Origin: a virus
DNA: 57,721 bases
Direction: 5' to 3' (one strand)
IMG/VR virus record: IMGVR_UViG_3300033153_005042
Coordinates: 1 to 57,721 of that record
The notes below the pieces were generated by a model, which was given only the letters and a program-made list of their open reading frames with translations, was not told the DNA's origin and did not search any database. This document shows positions 1 through 8,146 of this stretch, one piece after another (position 1 is the first letter of the stretch; the number at the start of each line of letters is the position of its first letter). A program made the translations under genes and the position numbers.

Positions 1-705
1 TTTTACTACTGATTCTGAAATTGTTTTTCTTTTTTGTATAAAATCGAAACAACCCGTGCTCAGACTTCCGTCAGTGTCCATTAGGCCTGCCAATAACTCA
101 AGTCTGTTTTTTCTAGAGTTTACTAAGTATTCTAACGGTACGTGTTTGTTTTTGTACACTCCACAAGCTTTTAGTAAAGTTACGAACGCTGCATTATTCC
201 CAGTTAATGCGTGTGACGGGCATTTATCTCCGCTTACTGCGGTGGTCAACGATACTCCTATTTTACTTCCGTATTCTCTAAGAGCCTCTATAATAGGGCT
301 GTCGGACATTTGAGTAAAAATTCTAGCAGAATTATAAGCTCCGTAACCCAGCCACACCCCCATGATATAAGGGTCTATTAGAAGTTCTTGTTCTTTAAAA
401 TCTACAGAAGCTCTTAACATAGTATTACCTACACCTCCAGTAGTATATTTTTTCAAATACTCTTCTACAGTGCATTCTTTTCTTACTGCGTGAGAGTTTT
501 CGTACACTAGTATATGCGCTCCGTTCACAAAGAATTCTTCACCCTTAACAGGTTTTATTTTGTACATAGTGTCAGTGCCGTTGAACAAATTTAAAACCTC
601 TCTAGGAGATGAGTCTGCTCCCATAAGACTGTCTCCAACTAGAACGTCTTCCACCTTAGTAAAAGTTCCGTCAAACTTCATTACTTTCTCACCTTTTCTG
701 TGACA
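1..705 (-). other. Intein with LAGLIDADG endonuclease, inserted in the Walker A motif
   Basis: In frame with the primase-helicase, the sequence after GATG changes to Cys-His-Arg-Lys-Gly. A splicing block A follows (FDGTFTKVEDVLVGDSLMG), then a block B with VNGAHIL. Two LAGLIDADG-type helices are visible: MGVWLGYG at about 345-369 and LLAGLMDTDGS at about 64-97. This is the usual order for a homing intein. Insertion in a nucleotide-binding loop is a known intein hotspot, because splicing restores an essential motif. The C-terminal splice block (His-Asn) and the rest of the Walker motif are beyond the window edge. At least 235 residues are present. Confidence 0.85.
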
Positions 706-1962
706 GCCTGTGGCTCCGCACAATAAGGTAGTAGTTCCTACAGCAATTTTCATATTATCGTCAATGAGTTTGATACCAGTTTTTACTGTATTGTTTTCGA
801 AGTTGGTAGCAAAGTTGTCAAAACTGTTCTCAATGCCAGAAATAGTAGTGGTAGTATTTGGAGCAACTTTTCTGTGATGTAAGCTGCAAGGTACGTCAGT
901 TAAGTGGTCAACTGAATCGCAATATTTTTTAAAGATTTCATTATCAGCATTGATTCCAGTGGTTCCTGGTTTTGTTTTCCAAGTACTAAACTTTCCGTAA
1001 ACGCTTTGTATAACTGTGTTCCAAATTTCCTCAGGCTCAAACTGGTCGTGCTCTGGGTATAACCTAGAGTTGTCTCTAGCCACTCCTTTAAGTGCTCCGT
1101 ACGCAGCCTCTTTTGTCATGCCTTGATTCTTATAGTAGGCGGCCAAACGCAAAAATATTTGACTTCTCTCACCTACACCAGATTCCATAATTCCGTGTGT
1201 TAGGGCGTAGACGCATCTAGGCATAGCATTTGGACAGTCTTTGAACTTTATTTCTCCTAAACCTCTGACTCCTTCATCACCGTCAACTACGACTGATTTA
1301 GTTTGTTTCGGTTTTAGTGTCTCTTCATATTTAGCCATAAAATCTAGACTTGCCGCTGCTACGCTAGCTAGAGACAAGCTTCTTGGTTTTGTTGCTAGTT
1401 TTTTGATCTCTTCTACTGTTTTTTGTTGTATCTCAGCAGCTGTCAATTGAATTTTGAATAGTCCTGATTTGTTGTGTTTAGTATTAGGAACTCTAAATAA
1501 TCTAGTAGTGTTATAAACAACTGCATCAAAACTTGTCAAACCTTTGGCTAAGTTAGTGCAAATAGTTTTTATTTCGTCGTTAGTTAGACTTTTTCCTACT
1601 GAAACGTGGATGTGGAATCCTTTGCCTCCTGAGAAATAAATTCTAACGTTCTTATTAAGGTCTAAACCTTCTCTTCTGAGGAGTTTTAGGAGAGCTATTC
1701 CGTCAGCCCTAGCAGACTCTACGTTGTTTTTGCAATCTAGGTCGAACACTAGTTCGTCTAAGGTAGCTTTCCCAGAGAAGCCGTTGATGCTTTTATTAGT
1801 GTTGAAATAATCGTCTGCTTCTTTTTCGTAGTGGAACAGTGAAGTGTACCAATCAGAATTAGGAGCTACTTTCACTCTTTTTTCTATGTCAGAACTCGTA
1901 GTCCATGGAATAATTTCACCCTTGGTATTAGTTGTCTTGCATAGTCTAACATACTTAGTCAT
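1..1962 (-). CDS. Primase-helicase with intein (3' part outside window)
   Basis: The gene starts at ATG 1962 after an AAGAGG ribosome site and runs off the left edge. Residues 1-419 look like an archaeo-eukaryotic-type primase joined to a RecA/DnaB-like helicase. FDLD (73-76) supplies the metal-binding aspartates, SGGKGFHIHV (111-120) is the nucleotide-binding motif, and RLFRVPNTKH (154-163) is a conserved arginine segment. An accessory helical region follows. At residue 416 the Walker A loop begins as GATG and is interrupted by an intein starting at Cys420. The mature enzyme should synthesise primers and unwind DNA at the phage fork. The C-extein is not visible. Gene 1986-2219 lies directly upstream, and a sigma-70-type promoter at 2255-2283 probably serves both. 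Confidence 0.85.
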   Translation of the reverse strand, partial: MTKYVRLCKTTNTKGEIIPWTTSSDIEKRVKVAPNSDWYTSLFHYEKEADDYFNTNKSINGFSGKATLDELVFDLDCKNNVESARADGIALLKLLRREGLDLNKNVRIYFSGGKGFHIHVSVGKSLTNDEIKTICTNLAKGLTSFDAVVYNTTRLFRVPNTKHNKSGLFKIQLTAAEIQQKTVEEIKKLATKPRSLSLASVAAASLDFMAKYEETLKPKQTKSVVVDGDEGVRGLGEIKFKDCPNAMPRCVYALTHGIMESGVGERSQIFLRLAAYYKNQGMTKEAAYGALKGVARDNSRLYPEHDQFEPEEIWNTVIQSVYGKFSTWKTKPGTTGINADNEIFKKYCDSVDHLTDVPCSLHHRKVAPNTTTTISGIENSFDNFATNFENNTVKTGIKLIDDNMKIAVGTTTLLCGATGCHRKGEKVMKFDGTFTKVEDVLVGDSLMGADSSPREVLNLFNGTDTMYKIKPVKGEEFFVNGAHILVYENSHAVRKECTVEEYLKKYTTGGVGNTMLRASVDFKEQELLIDPYIMGVWLGYGAYNSARIFTQMSDSPIIEALREYGSKIGVSLTTAVSGDKCPSHALTGNNAAFVTLLKACGVYKNKHVPLEYLVNSRKNRLELLAGLMDTDGSLSTGCFDFIQKRKTISESVVK

Positions 1963-1985
1963 CAACGGCCTCTTATTGTTTGGGA

Positions 1986-2219
1986 TTAGTCTTCGATTGA
2001 GAACACAAAACGGACGTCTGGTTGATTGTCCTTCTCTTTGTTGTTGTCAAAGACGACGAAACTTTCAATGTCTACTGTCTGTCCGTCTTGGTTAATGGCT
2101 TGGAGTCTTACGTTCCCCTTATCATTAGCCTCTGCATTAGCTTTGCAAGAGATGTACTCTTTACCGTCTCCTCCTGTTTTTTTCCAACCTACACCAAAAT
2201 TAAAATATTGTTTCGACAT
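1986..2219 (-). CDS. Small conserved phage protein, DUF736-like
   Basis: The product is 77 aa. It opens with FNFGVGWKKTGGDGKEYIS, a beta-hairpin pattern resembling DUF736-type proteins (GWKK...GKEYIS). The remainder is polar and beta-rich with an acidic end. A strong AGGAG ribosome site lies 7 nt before ATG. It is the first gene after the promoter at 2255-2283 and sits immediately before the primase-helicase, so a role in replication is likely. A single-strand-binding or accessory function is only a guess. Confidence 0.7.
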   Translation of the reverse strand: MSKQYFNFGVGWKKTGGDGKEYISCKANAEANDKGNVRLQAINQDGQTVDIESFVVFDNNKEKDNQPDVRFVFSIED

Positions 2220-2254
2220 TTTTTTCTCCTGTCAAAAAAGGGTTAACTGCGTCT

Positions 2255-2283
2255 ATAATAACTCTTTTAGCTCTCGCTGTCAA
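2255..2283 (-). promoter_or_regulatory. Sigma-70-type promoter
   Basis: On the minus strand a perfect TTGACA (2283-2278) is followed by a 17-nt spacer and TATTAT (2260-2255). Transcription would start near 2248, about 30 nt before the gene at 1986-2219. It is one of only two clear sigma-70 promoters in the window. Confidence 0.75.
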
Positions 2284-2298
2284 GAGGTTTTTAGTATC

Positions 2299-2727
2299 TT
2301 ATTCTGTGGGTAATCCTTCCAACTCCTCTGAAGTAGTTTCAGAAACGTCTACACCTTTATCTTGCTCGTCTTTCTCTCTGGCTCGGCGTTTCTTAACTTC
2401 TTGTACAATATGGTGCTGAGTAATAATAAACCTATCAGCTATAACACGCTGACCTATAGCAAATGCGAGTTTTTCTGTGTCACTGTTAAGGTATACAGGC
2501 ACTCCATCAGCAGGTAAGTCCAAAACTGCGTTAACTACTCTAACTTTACCTCTCGCACTCAAATTAGCAAAATGGTTGCTAAACAGTTTTCTATTTTTAA
2601 TGAAAGACATGGACGCTCTTGCAGCTAAGTCAGTGTCTGATAGGTTTGTTATCTTTTTTCCAGTTCTAATCTCTTCGTCCGCTACTGTAACGACTTCCGT
2701 TTTTAAAGTTTCTTGTTCCTTAGTCAT
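2299..2727 (-). CDS. Hypothetical protein, charged
   Basis: The product is 142 aa. The best start is ATG 2727, which has GGAG 5 nt upstream; the codon just before it is TTG. It is predicted soluble and mostly helical, with a basic KKRRAREK stretch near residue 113 and an acidic C-terminus. The start overlaps the stop of the upstream zincin gene (TGATG), so the two are translationally coupled. I do not recognise the family. Confidence 0.75.
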   Translation of the reverse strand: MTKEQETLKTEVVTVADEEIRTGKKITNLSDTDLAARASMSFIKNRKLFSNHFANLSARGKVRVVNAVLDLPADGVPVYLNSDTEKLAFAIGQRVIADRFIITQHHIVQEVKKRRAREKDEQDKGVDVSETTSEELEGLPTE

Positions 2728-3254
2728 CAATGCTCCTTTGCGTAAGTGTTCATCTCTGTTAAATAATGTATTCTATTAGGGGAGTAGTAATAATGCTCTC
2801 CAACATTAAACGGATGCATAAGACTTTTTGGTACGGTTATCTCTCCATAGACCATCAGCTCTTTTGTGTGAGGTCTAGCCAAACTGCAGTGGCCTAGCTC
2901 GTGTAGAATCAAAGTCTCCCTGCTGTTATTTGAAGCCTTAATCCAATAAGACTCTTTTACTATTACTTCTGCATAAAGTATTACTCCTGCTGCTGTCCAT
3001 GCTCTACACTGCGCCACTGTGTTCACGTTAGATCCTTTTTCCATACTACCGAAATTTATAGGGATGTCTTCTACATCCTCTCCAGTAATATTTTCAAACA
3101 AGGTTACGTAGTCTGCAAACTCTTTGTTTGTATTCATATTAGTTCTAGGGTCTTTTCCAGTCGCTTTCATGTACGGAGTCACAAAATCATCTGCCTTGAC
3201 TTCTCCGCAACACACATTAGAAATAAGCAAAACGCTCAATAATAATAATTTCAT
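2727..3254 (-). CDS. Exported zinc metallopeptidase-like protein
   Basis: The product is 175 aa. Residues 1-16 form a Sec-type signal (Lys, then a Leu-rich core ending ISNVCCGE). A cysteine near the cleavage site could allow lipidation, though the lipobox is poor. HELGHCSLARPH (118-129) is an HExxH zinc site with a third histidine downstream, and SLMHPF about 20 residues later resembles a metzincin Met-turn. A phage-encoded periplasmic protease is unusual. It could act on the envelope, in superinfection exclusion or in lysis. An AGGAG site lies 6 nt before ATG. Confidence 0.75.
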   Translation of the reverse strand: MKLLLLSVLLISNVCCGEVKADDFVTPYMKATGKDPRTNMNTNKEFADYVTLFENITGEDVEDIPINFGSMEKGSNVNTVAQCRAWTAAGVILYAEVIVKESYWIKASNNSRETLILHELGHCSLARPHTKELMVYGEITVPKSLMHPFNVGEHYYYSPNRIHYLTEMNTYAKEH

Positions 3255-3264
3255 ACTCTACTCC

Positions 3265-3819
3265 TTAAAATGGTATATCGTCCAAATCAATTTCTTTTTT
3301 CGTCGTTTTCGTTACGGATGCTCCAAACCCTTTTGGAGAGTTTGTTGTTTTTTCCTTAGTTGTCGGAGCACTTTTTGGGACGCTTTTTGGGACGCTTTTT
3401 GGAGCTGGTTTTGGTCTAGTGATTTGTTTTGGCTTTGAGTCTTTTTCTGGATCTTCGTCGCCAGCTATCATGAAAGATTTTAGTAGGAAATATTTGCTAG
3501 CTCCTGTAATAGCTTTGTATACTCCTTTGTCTTGGCCGTCCTTACCTTGACCAGCACTGAACACCTCATGAGTCTCTCCGCTATCAGAGTCAACGAACGT
3601 GTGTTTAGTTCTTACAGTTGTCATCTGACCTTCTAACGACACCTCTTCTACTGAAGAGAAAACAAAAACTTTGTTTTCTATTAAAGCGTCTCTAACTGCG
3701 TCTAGTAGGTCAGCTTCCATAACATAGGAATACTTGTTGTGGGAGTTATAGCCAGTTTTGCTCACTTTTCCAGACACCGACTTTAAAATATTAATCATTT
3801 TGGTAGCTAAATGTTTCAT
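3265..3819 (-). CDS. erf: ERF-family single-strand annealing recombinase
   Basis: The product is 184 aa. The ERF core is recognisable from YSYVMEADLLDAVRDAL (30-46) and from GQGKDGQDKGVYKAITGASKY (90-110), which precedes FLLKSFMIAGDEDPE. A proline/lysine linker with repeated PKSVPKS units (about 135-153) leads to a C-terminal acidic tip ending DLDDIPF. That tip closely resembles the protein-interaction tip of bacterial SSB. The protein should anneal single strands during phage recombination. It is clustered with a RecB-like nuclease, its usual functional partner. Confidence 0.85.
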   Translation of the reverse strand: MKHLATKMINILKSVSGKVSKTGYNSHNKYSYVMEADLLDAVRDALIENKVFVFSSVEEVSLEGQMTTVRTKHTFVDSDSGETHEVFSAGQGKDGQDKGVYKAITGASKYFLLKSFMIAGDEDPEKDSKPKQITRPKPAPKSVPKSVPKSAPTTKEKTTNSPKGFGASVTKTTKKEIDLDDIPF

Positions 3820-4052
3820 TTTTCCTCGCCTTTTTTTCGCTCTTTGTCAAATACTTTTACGGTGTTTTCTCTGTCGTAGATCAAACCGTGAATTAAGCTT
3901 AAGTGGTCGTTTGTTATCAGGGCGTACTTAGTTAGTAAGTACCCAGCTGCAAATGGTATTGATGCTGGAGGGTAAATCGCTTCAAACACTAAGTACCCTA
4001 CCATAGCTACTGCATAATGTAGTAGCATTATAAATACAGTTAATGCAATCAT
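3816..4052 (-). CDS. Small membrane protein
   Basis: The product is 78 aa when started at ATG 4052, which has GGAG 6 nt upstream; the longer open frame has no ribosome site. It has hydrophobic segments at residues 2-25 and about 33-48 and a highly charged C-terminus (KERKKGEEK). It overlaps the ERF start by ATGA, indicating translational coupling. The function is unknown. Confidence 0.7.
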   Translation of the reverse strand: MIALTVFIMLLHYAVAMVGYLVFEAIYPPASIPFAAGYLLTKYALITNDHLSLIHGLIYDRENTVKVFDKERKKGEEK

Positions 4053-4060
4053 TTTATCTC

Positions 4061-5158
4061 CTATTTTTTTATTAGGCCAGTTTTGTCGTTGTTGTGACAC
4101 GCTCCGTAAAAAGGGCATTGGCCTCCGTACCAGTTATTACATTTGTCTTGATTCTTATAAACTATTCCAGTAGACATAGCCTTCATTATACAACTAGCGT
4201 CTTTCAAAACTGCCTCTTTTTGTTCTGGAGTTTTCTGTTGAATTAGTACTTGCACTTGTGGGTCTAACTCTATATTAACGTCCCACTCACCCTTACACCT
4301 GTTACCTTCTGAATTATTGGCGAAACAGGTTCTGTGTTGGGTTGTTTTTAAGGTTCCGCAAGTCTTACATGTAGTAGTCTCTTTTTTATTTATGTTTTTA
4401 GATAACACTACATAACCTACCAAATCGGTTTTGTACTCTTCTCCTGCCATAGCGTAGTATAAGGTTAACTGGTCAGTAAGGTCGATCTTAGATTGGGCGT
4501 ACGGCCTAGCAGCAGTCTTCAAGTCGATGATTACTGGTTTGTCATACCCTTCTATTTCTGCTACAAAGTCCAAATAACCGAACATCATATCACCTTCTGG
4601 GGTAGTCACTTTACCAGATCTTTGAGTCTTTAGTACCTTTTTGATTTTAGGTTTAAACTGCGTAATAAAGGAGTCAATAAGTATCTCCCCTTTACGTTTC
4701 ATAGATAGCCAGCAACACCTACCAAAATATCTTTTTTGGTTGTCGGAGACTTTAACATACGGACTCTTAAGATTCTTTTTGATTAACTTAAATAGTTCTA
4801 TTGGGTCTGAGTGGAGTTTGGTTATTCTTAAACTCCTAGCCCACGCTTCCATATCTGCAAGATCCCCAGAAACTAACACGTCTTGATCAAAATCTGCCGC
4901 TGAGTAATTTACTGATAAGTTATCAAATAGTGTTATGTCTGGATTATTGCCGTAACCTCTAGCAGTAGTCCACCTACTATAAAACACTTCCATGTAATTG
5001 TCTTTGCCGTCAAGATTAGCCATCACTGCGTCGTCTACGGCTGAACCAAAATATAACGCTGCTGATTGTTTAGGTGATTTTAACTTCTCTACATACCCCC
5101 AATACCAGTGCTTTGGGCAAGTTATGTAAGTATTGTTTTGACTGTAACTACTTCTCAT
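4061..5158 (-). CDS. RecB/Cas4-like PD-(D/E)XK nuclease
   Basis: The product is 365 aa. The nuclease core is visible as GYLDF (Asp197), VIIDLKT (Asp212, Lys214) and the following Gln230 (TDQLTLYY), the RecB-type motif IV. Cys14 near the N-terminus and the cysteine cluster C...C-x5-C near residues 343-357 suggest an iron-sulfur cluster of AddB/Cas4 kind. A second Cys-rich finger (CKTC...C, about 266-280) is inserted. It probably resects DNA ends to supply single strands to the ERF protein next door. Confidence 0.85.
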   Translation of the reverse strand: MRSSYSQNNTYITCPKHWYWGYVEKLKSPKQSAALYFGSAVDDAVMANLDGKDNYMEVFYSRWTTARGYGNNPDITLFDNLSVNYSAADFDQDVLVSGDLADMEAWARSLRITKLHSDPIELFKLIKKNLKSPYVKVSDNQKRYFGRCCWLSMKRKGEILIDSFITQFKPKIKKVLKTQRSGKVTTPEGDMMFGYLDFVAEIEGYDKPVIIDLKTAARPYAQSKIDLTDQLTLYYAMAGEEYKTDLVGYVVLSKNINKKETTTCKTCGTLKTTQHRTCFANNSEGNRCKGEWDVNIELDPQVQVLIQQKTPEQKEAVLKDASCIMKAMSTGIVYKNQDKCNNWYGGQCPFYGACHNNDKTGLIKK

Positions 5159-5372
5159 TTTTTTTCCTTTCGTCTAGTACGTCTTGTAGTACCATTGAAC
5201 ACGCTTTGTGAAACATAAGCTTATCCTTTAATACCATGATACGTCTAGCTAAGTCAATATCTTTTTTGTTTTTCTTAGTATTATTAAGTACTTCCAATTC
5301 TGTCGTTGTGGCTAAAGACTCAGCCTTATGGTCTGTCATCTTATTTATTATTATTTGTATTAACGTTTTCAT
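5148..5372 (-). CDS. Small helical protein
   Basis: The product is 74 aa, predicted all-helical and charged (MKTLIQIIINKMTDHKAES opening). The ATG lies inside the upstream gene at the GCTATTTATG junction. The stop region overlaps the nuclease start. No family is recognised. Confidence 0.65.
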   Translation of the reverse strand: MKTLIQIIINKMTDHKAESLATTTELEVLNNTKKNKKDIDLARRIMVLKDKLMFHKACSMVLQDVLDERKKNEK

Positions 5373-5589
5373 AAATAGCCTTTGCTAGCTGGGTGTTAAG
5401 AGGTAGTAACTGACTTGTTCTGTAAAGTACTTTGTCCTCTACTAACGTAAATGAAACTTCTACACAATAAGGCTCAATGTCATTGGCAAATCTTACTATC
5501 TCTCCAACCATCCCTAAGAACTTCTGAAAATGTAAGGAAGATTCGTTAATTACTACTACTCTACTGCCTATCTTAAGTTCGTTGTCCAT
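5341..5589 (-). CDS. KOW/SH3-like tag-family protein
   Basis: The product is 82 aa, started at ATG 5589 with GGTGGG upstream. It opens LKIGSRVVVINES and has a KOW-like MVGEIVRF segment. The family tag LAKAIYE occurs at 69-75 but is followed by NVNTNNNK, because no stop codon follows the next gene's embedded ATG. This is the only member where the tag is clearly internal. Confidence 0.7.
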   Translation of the reverse strand: MDNELKIGSRVVVINESSLHFQKFLGMVGEIVRFANDIEPYCVEVSFTLVEDKVLYRTSQLLPLNTQLAKAIYENVNTNNNK

Positions 5590-6164
5590 TAATCCCACCA
5601 TTTAGTGTGATGCTTTTTAATATGGTTGAACAAATACTCAGCGTCTTGCTTTTCCATATAATCAGAGTGAAGATACGCTTTCGTGCAAGCCTTTTCAAAT
5701 TGCTTTTTTTGCTGTTTCGTTAAATCTCTTTCAAATTTTTTGGTCATGCCTCTTTCATTGAACTCAAATTCCCAACTTCCATACTTCTTGTCTACGAGTT
5801 TCAAGGAGTTCTCTAAATGTTCGCTGTTGTTAAGCCTTTTTAGTAATACTCTAGCTATTTTTATACTGTGTGCAGTTTTGTCAGAATCTACGTGATGTCC
5901 TCTGACTGCCATGTAATTTTCCATACCTTGGAGTTGGAATTCCATCAACCTAAACAAGTAGCCTTGGTCAAATTCCCTAGTTCCCCAAATTACAGGCAGC
6001 CACCTAAACAATCTCCTAACGTTCTCAAAAAAACCTAAAGGTTTGACTATAATTATGTCTGACACTGAAAACCATAGATCCTCTAAGTGCATTTTCCATG
6101 CAGGGATTGGAGTTCCTGTAGCACTCAGCATAGATCTTTTTATTTTTCTAAAGGTTCTGCTCAT
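5589..6164 (-). CDS. Conserved phage hypothetical protein
   Basis: The product is 191 aa, rich in aromatic and basic residues. WLPVIWGTREFDQGYLFRL at about 55-73 precedes a helical domain containing LMEFQLQGMENYM and later YLFNHIKKHHTKWWD. Proteins with this WDYxYLLxIxEFKL-like layout are common in large phages and have no assigned role. The start overlaps the stop of 6161-6421 by ATGA. Confidence 0.75.
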   Translation of the reverse strand: MSRTFRKIKRSMLSATGTPIPAWKMHLEDLWFSVSDIIIVKPLGFFENVRRLFRWLPVIWGTREFDQGYLFRLMEFQLQGMENYMAVRGHHVDSDKTAHSIKIARVLLKRLNNSEHLENSLKLVDKKYGSWEFEFNERGMTKKFERDLTKQQKKQFEKACTKAYLHSDYMEKQDAEYLFNHIKKHHTKWWD

Positions 6165-6421
6165 GAGTAGATACTTTCTGCTAATTGTGTGTAGATAATT
6201 AACTCGTCCTCAAACCAATTGGACTCCCAATCGCCTTCAGCTGTACTACTGAACGCAACTGTATAACCTTTTCTTCTGTGAAGGTTGTGAACAGGAGATC
6301 CCCAAAGTTCTGCTATGATCCCCTTTTTACCCACTGTTGCAACAAGATCTACAGCCTCGTATTCTGACTCGATCACTAACACTTCGTCACCTATCGCATA
6401 TTTGTGTTTATTACTATCCAT
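6161..6421 (-). CDS. KOW/SH3-like tag-family protein
   Basis: The product is 86 aa. ATG 6421 was chosen because it is the start embedded in the upstream gene's tag (TCGCTTTATGGATAG). It opens HKYAIGDEVLVIESEYE, with VGKKGIIAELWG as a KOW-like loop. It ends in a tag variant, QLAESIYS. Confidence 0.75.
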   Translation of the reverse strand: MDSNKHKYAIGDEVLVIESEYEAVDLVATVGKKGIIAELWGSPVHNLHRRKGYTVAFSSTAEGDWESNWFEDELIIYTQLAESIYS

Positions 6422-6629
6422 AAAGCGACTCCGATAGGTTTCCTGTTGGTAGTAGTTCTTCAAACCAAAAATAACGGGCTTTTAGATCGCAGTTTTCTAC
6501 AAATATAACCTTAGCGTAATCCTCGTATACTTCATCAATACCAACAACTCCTTCATACTTATTGAGTCCATCGTTCCTTGGAAACTTTGAGGTGACGAGT
6601 ACTCTCTGTCCCACCTTAAACTTACTCAT
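6414..6629 (-). CDS. KOW/SH3-like tag-family protein
   Basis: The product is 71 aa. It opens SKFKVGQRVLVTSKFP, followed by YEGVVGIDEVYEDYAKVIF, and ends NLSESLYG. It begins within the tag of 6622-7101 and its own tag contains the next start. Confidence 0.8.
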   Translation of the reverse strand: MSKFKVGQRVLVTSKFPRNDGLNKYEGVVGIDEVYEDYAKVIFVENCDLKARYFWFEELLPTGNLSESLYG

Positions 6630-7101
6630 AAATAGCTCCCATCAGATTACCTTCTGGCCAAGCTGCGCTGCTTAATACCATTAAAAATTTACTCGTATTA
6701 GCGTCTTTATGATAGATTTCTATGCGGCGGACGCACTCACTTAGGTCGGAGCTATTATCACTTGCCGCTCCTGCCAACATTCTGAAAAACAAACCGTCTA
6801 TCGTTTCGCCAGTTTTTACATAATCGTATTTTATGATTTGTAGCTCGGCTACGCTGTAGCCGTTAGAAAATACCTTTTCTAATTTTTTCTCAAACTGCTT
6901 AAGTTTTATTTTATGCGCTCTTAATGGAGTGCTCTTAATTAGTTCTAAGAGTCCGTGGCATATTGTGACCTTGTCACAGAGAGCGAATAATATATCACAA
7001 CACTTCAGACTGTTTCCTTTTTGAAACGCTACTAAAAACTGACTCCTGATCACTTCAGTACCTTCGGTACGTTGTATATTATTTTTGTTCCTTTTTTCCA
7101 T
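6622..7101 (-). CDS. Hypothetical protein with family C-terminal tag
   Basis: The product is up to 159 aa and is not of the KOW type: predicted helical, with LELIKSTPLRAHKIKLKQF in the middle. It nevertheless ends NLMGAIYE, showing that the tag is used by unrelated N-terminal domains. The ATG at 7101 would overlap the upstream gene by 52 nt. A GTG near 7052 that reads IRSQFLVAFQKG is an alternative start. Confidence 0.65.
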   Translation of the reverse strand: MEKRNKNNIQRTEGTEVIRSQFLVAFQKGNSLKCCDILFALCDKVTICHGLLELIKSTPLRAHKIKLKQFEKKLEKVFSNGYSVAELQIIKYDYVKTGETIDGLFFRMLAGAASDNSSDLSECVRRIEIYHKDANTSKFLMVLSSAAWPEGNLMGAIYE

Positions 7102-7913
7102 ACAAACTTAGTCCATTTTATATTATGTTTTGTTACTACTCTAGTAACCATCTGTTGAATAGCTTGCTTGCTTACTCCCGACTCTTTAGCCACGTCCACC
7201 AAAGTCACATTATCGTAATACACACGTTTCATAATAACTTGTTGTTTCTCTGTCAGCTTTGACAAACTCTTCGATAAGAATTCCCTAACTATAGCATATT
7301 CAGACACTGTTGTCAAGGCTGCATAATACTCGTACTTAGCTCTTGACTGATTGTTAATATCCAATTCCTTAGCTATATACTTAAAGTCTCTCCTATCATA
7401 CAGATGCAATTTAATTACAGCCCTTCGCCTATCTGATAATGCGTCCCAAGGTATGTTAGCGGTAAATGTGGTAGTATTTCCGTTATCTGTTATTGTGTAT
7501 ACACTGTCAAAAGGTTCGTTTGCCGAAGTTTTTATAGCTACGTTACGATCTCTATTAAGGTAGTCAGTCACTTGATTGCAAGGTTTTTTGCAGCTATCGA
7601 AAATTTTGCAGTTAGCGCAGTCAGTCTCAATAAATAGTAAATCATTTTCGATTTTGTTCGTTTTCGTCAGCACTTCCAAGTAAGGAAAAGCTGACTTTGA
7701 CTTCCATGGAAGCTCTCTCCCTAAACATTTCTTAGAAAAACATACCTTCCTTTTACTACATTCTCCTAATACGTCGTAGCCATACTCAGCTATTGATTCT
7801 TGCTTGATAGCTTCTAGAATAGCTTGTGAGCAGTCTTTAGGTATTAGGTGTTCTATTGGGTTAGATACGCATACAGCCGTTCTGTGAGACTGTTTGAAGC
7901 TTTCATCACTCAT
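7050..7913 (-). CDS. Sigma-region-4-like DNA-binding protein with cysteine clusters
   Basis: The product is 287 aa. The N-terminal half has two cysteine groups (C-x5-C-x4-C near 51-64; C-x2-C-x6-C-x3-C near 98-112), which suggest zinc or iron-sulfur binding. The C-terminal half has two sigma-70 region-4-like segments. The first (LSDRRRAVIKLHLYDRRDF) is near 160-200. The second, near 217-260, begins LTEKQQVIMKRVYYDNVTL and continues into VAKESGVSKQAIQQM, a clear helix-turn-helix. No region 2 (-10 recognition) is visible. It is more likely a transcription regulator or anti/co-sigma than a full sigma factor. Confidence 0.7.
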   Translation of the reverse strand: MSDESFKQSHRTAVCVSNPIEHLIPKDCSQAILEAIKQESIAEYGYDVLGECSKRKVCFSKKCLGRELPWKSKSAFPYLEVLTKTNKIENDLLFIETDCANCKIFDSCKKPCNQVTDYLNRDRNVAIKTSANEPFDSVYTITDNGNTTTFTANIPWDALSDRRRAVIKLHLYDRRDFKYIAKELDINNQSRAKYEYYAALTTVSEYAIVREFLSKSLSKLTEKQQVIMKRVYYDNVTLVDVAKESGVSKQAIQQMVTRVVTKHNIKWTKFVWKKGTKIIYNVPKVLK

Positions 7914-8146
7914 AAATAAATAGCCTTTCCTAGCTCCGTAGAAAATGTTAACCAGCTCTCACAAAAATACCATTCTGCTCCCTCTAAGAGGTATATAACA
8001 TCCTCTTGACCTAGTACGCATTCCCGTATTTTTTGTACGGTTCCGTCAAACGAGTTCATTTCTCCAGTCCACGTAGGATGTGTCCTAACGTTTTTAGGTT
8101 TTTTTACTATTATTTGTTGTCCTTCTTTGTATTTATGTTTACTCAC
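7910..8146 (-). CDS. KOW/SH3-like tag-family protein (TIQ subfamily)
   Basis: The product is 78 aa. It opens KYKEGQQIIVKKPKNV, then has WTGEMNSFDGTVQKI, matching the subfamily pattern W-x3-MD-x2-xxTIQxI. WYFCESWL precedes the tag ELGKAIYL. The ATG lies in the upstream gene's tag region. Confidence 0.8.
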   Translation of the reverse strand: MSKHKYKEGQQIIVKKPKNVRTHPTWTGEMNSFDGTVQKIRECVLGQEDVIYLLEGAEWYFCESWLTFSTELGKAIYL

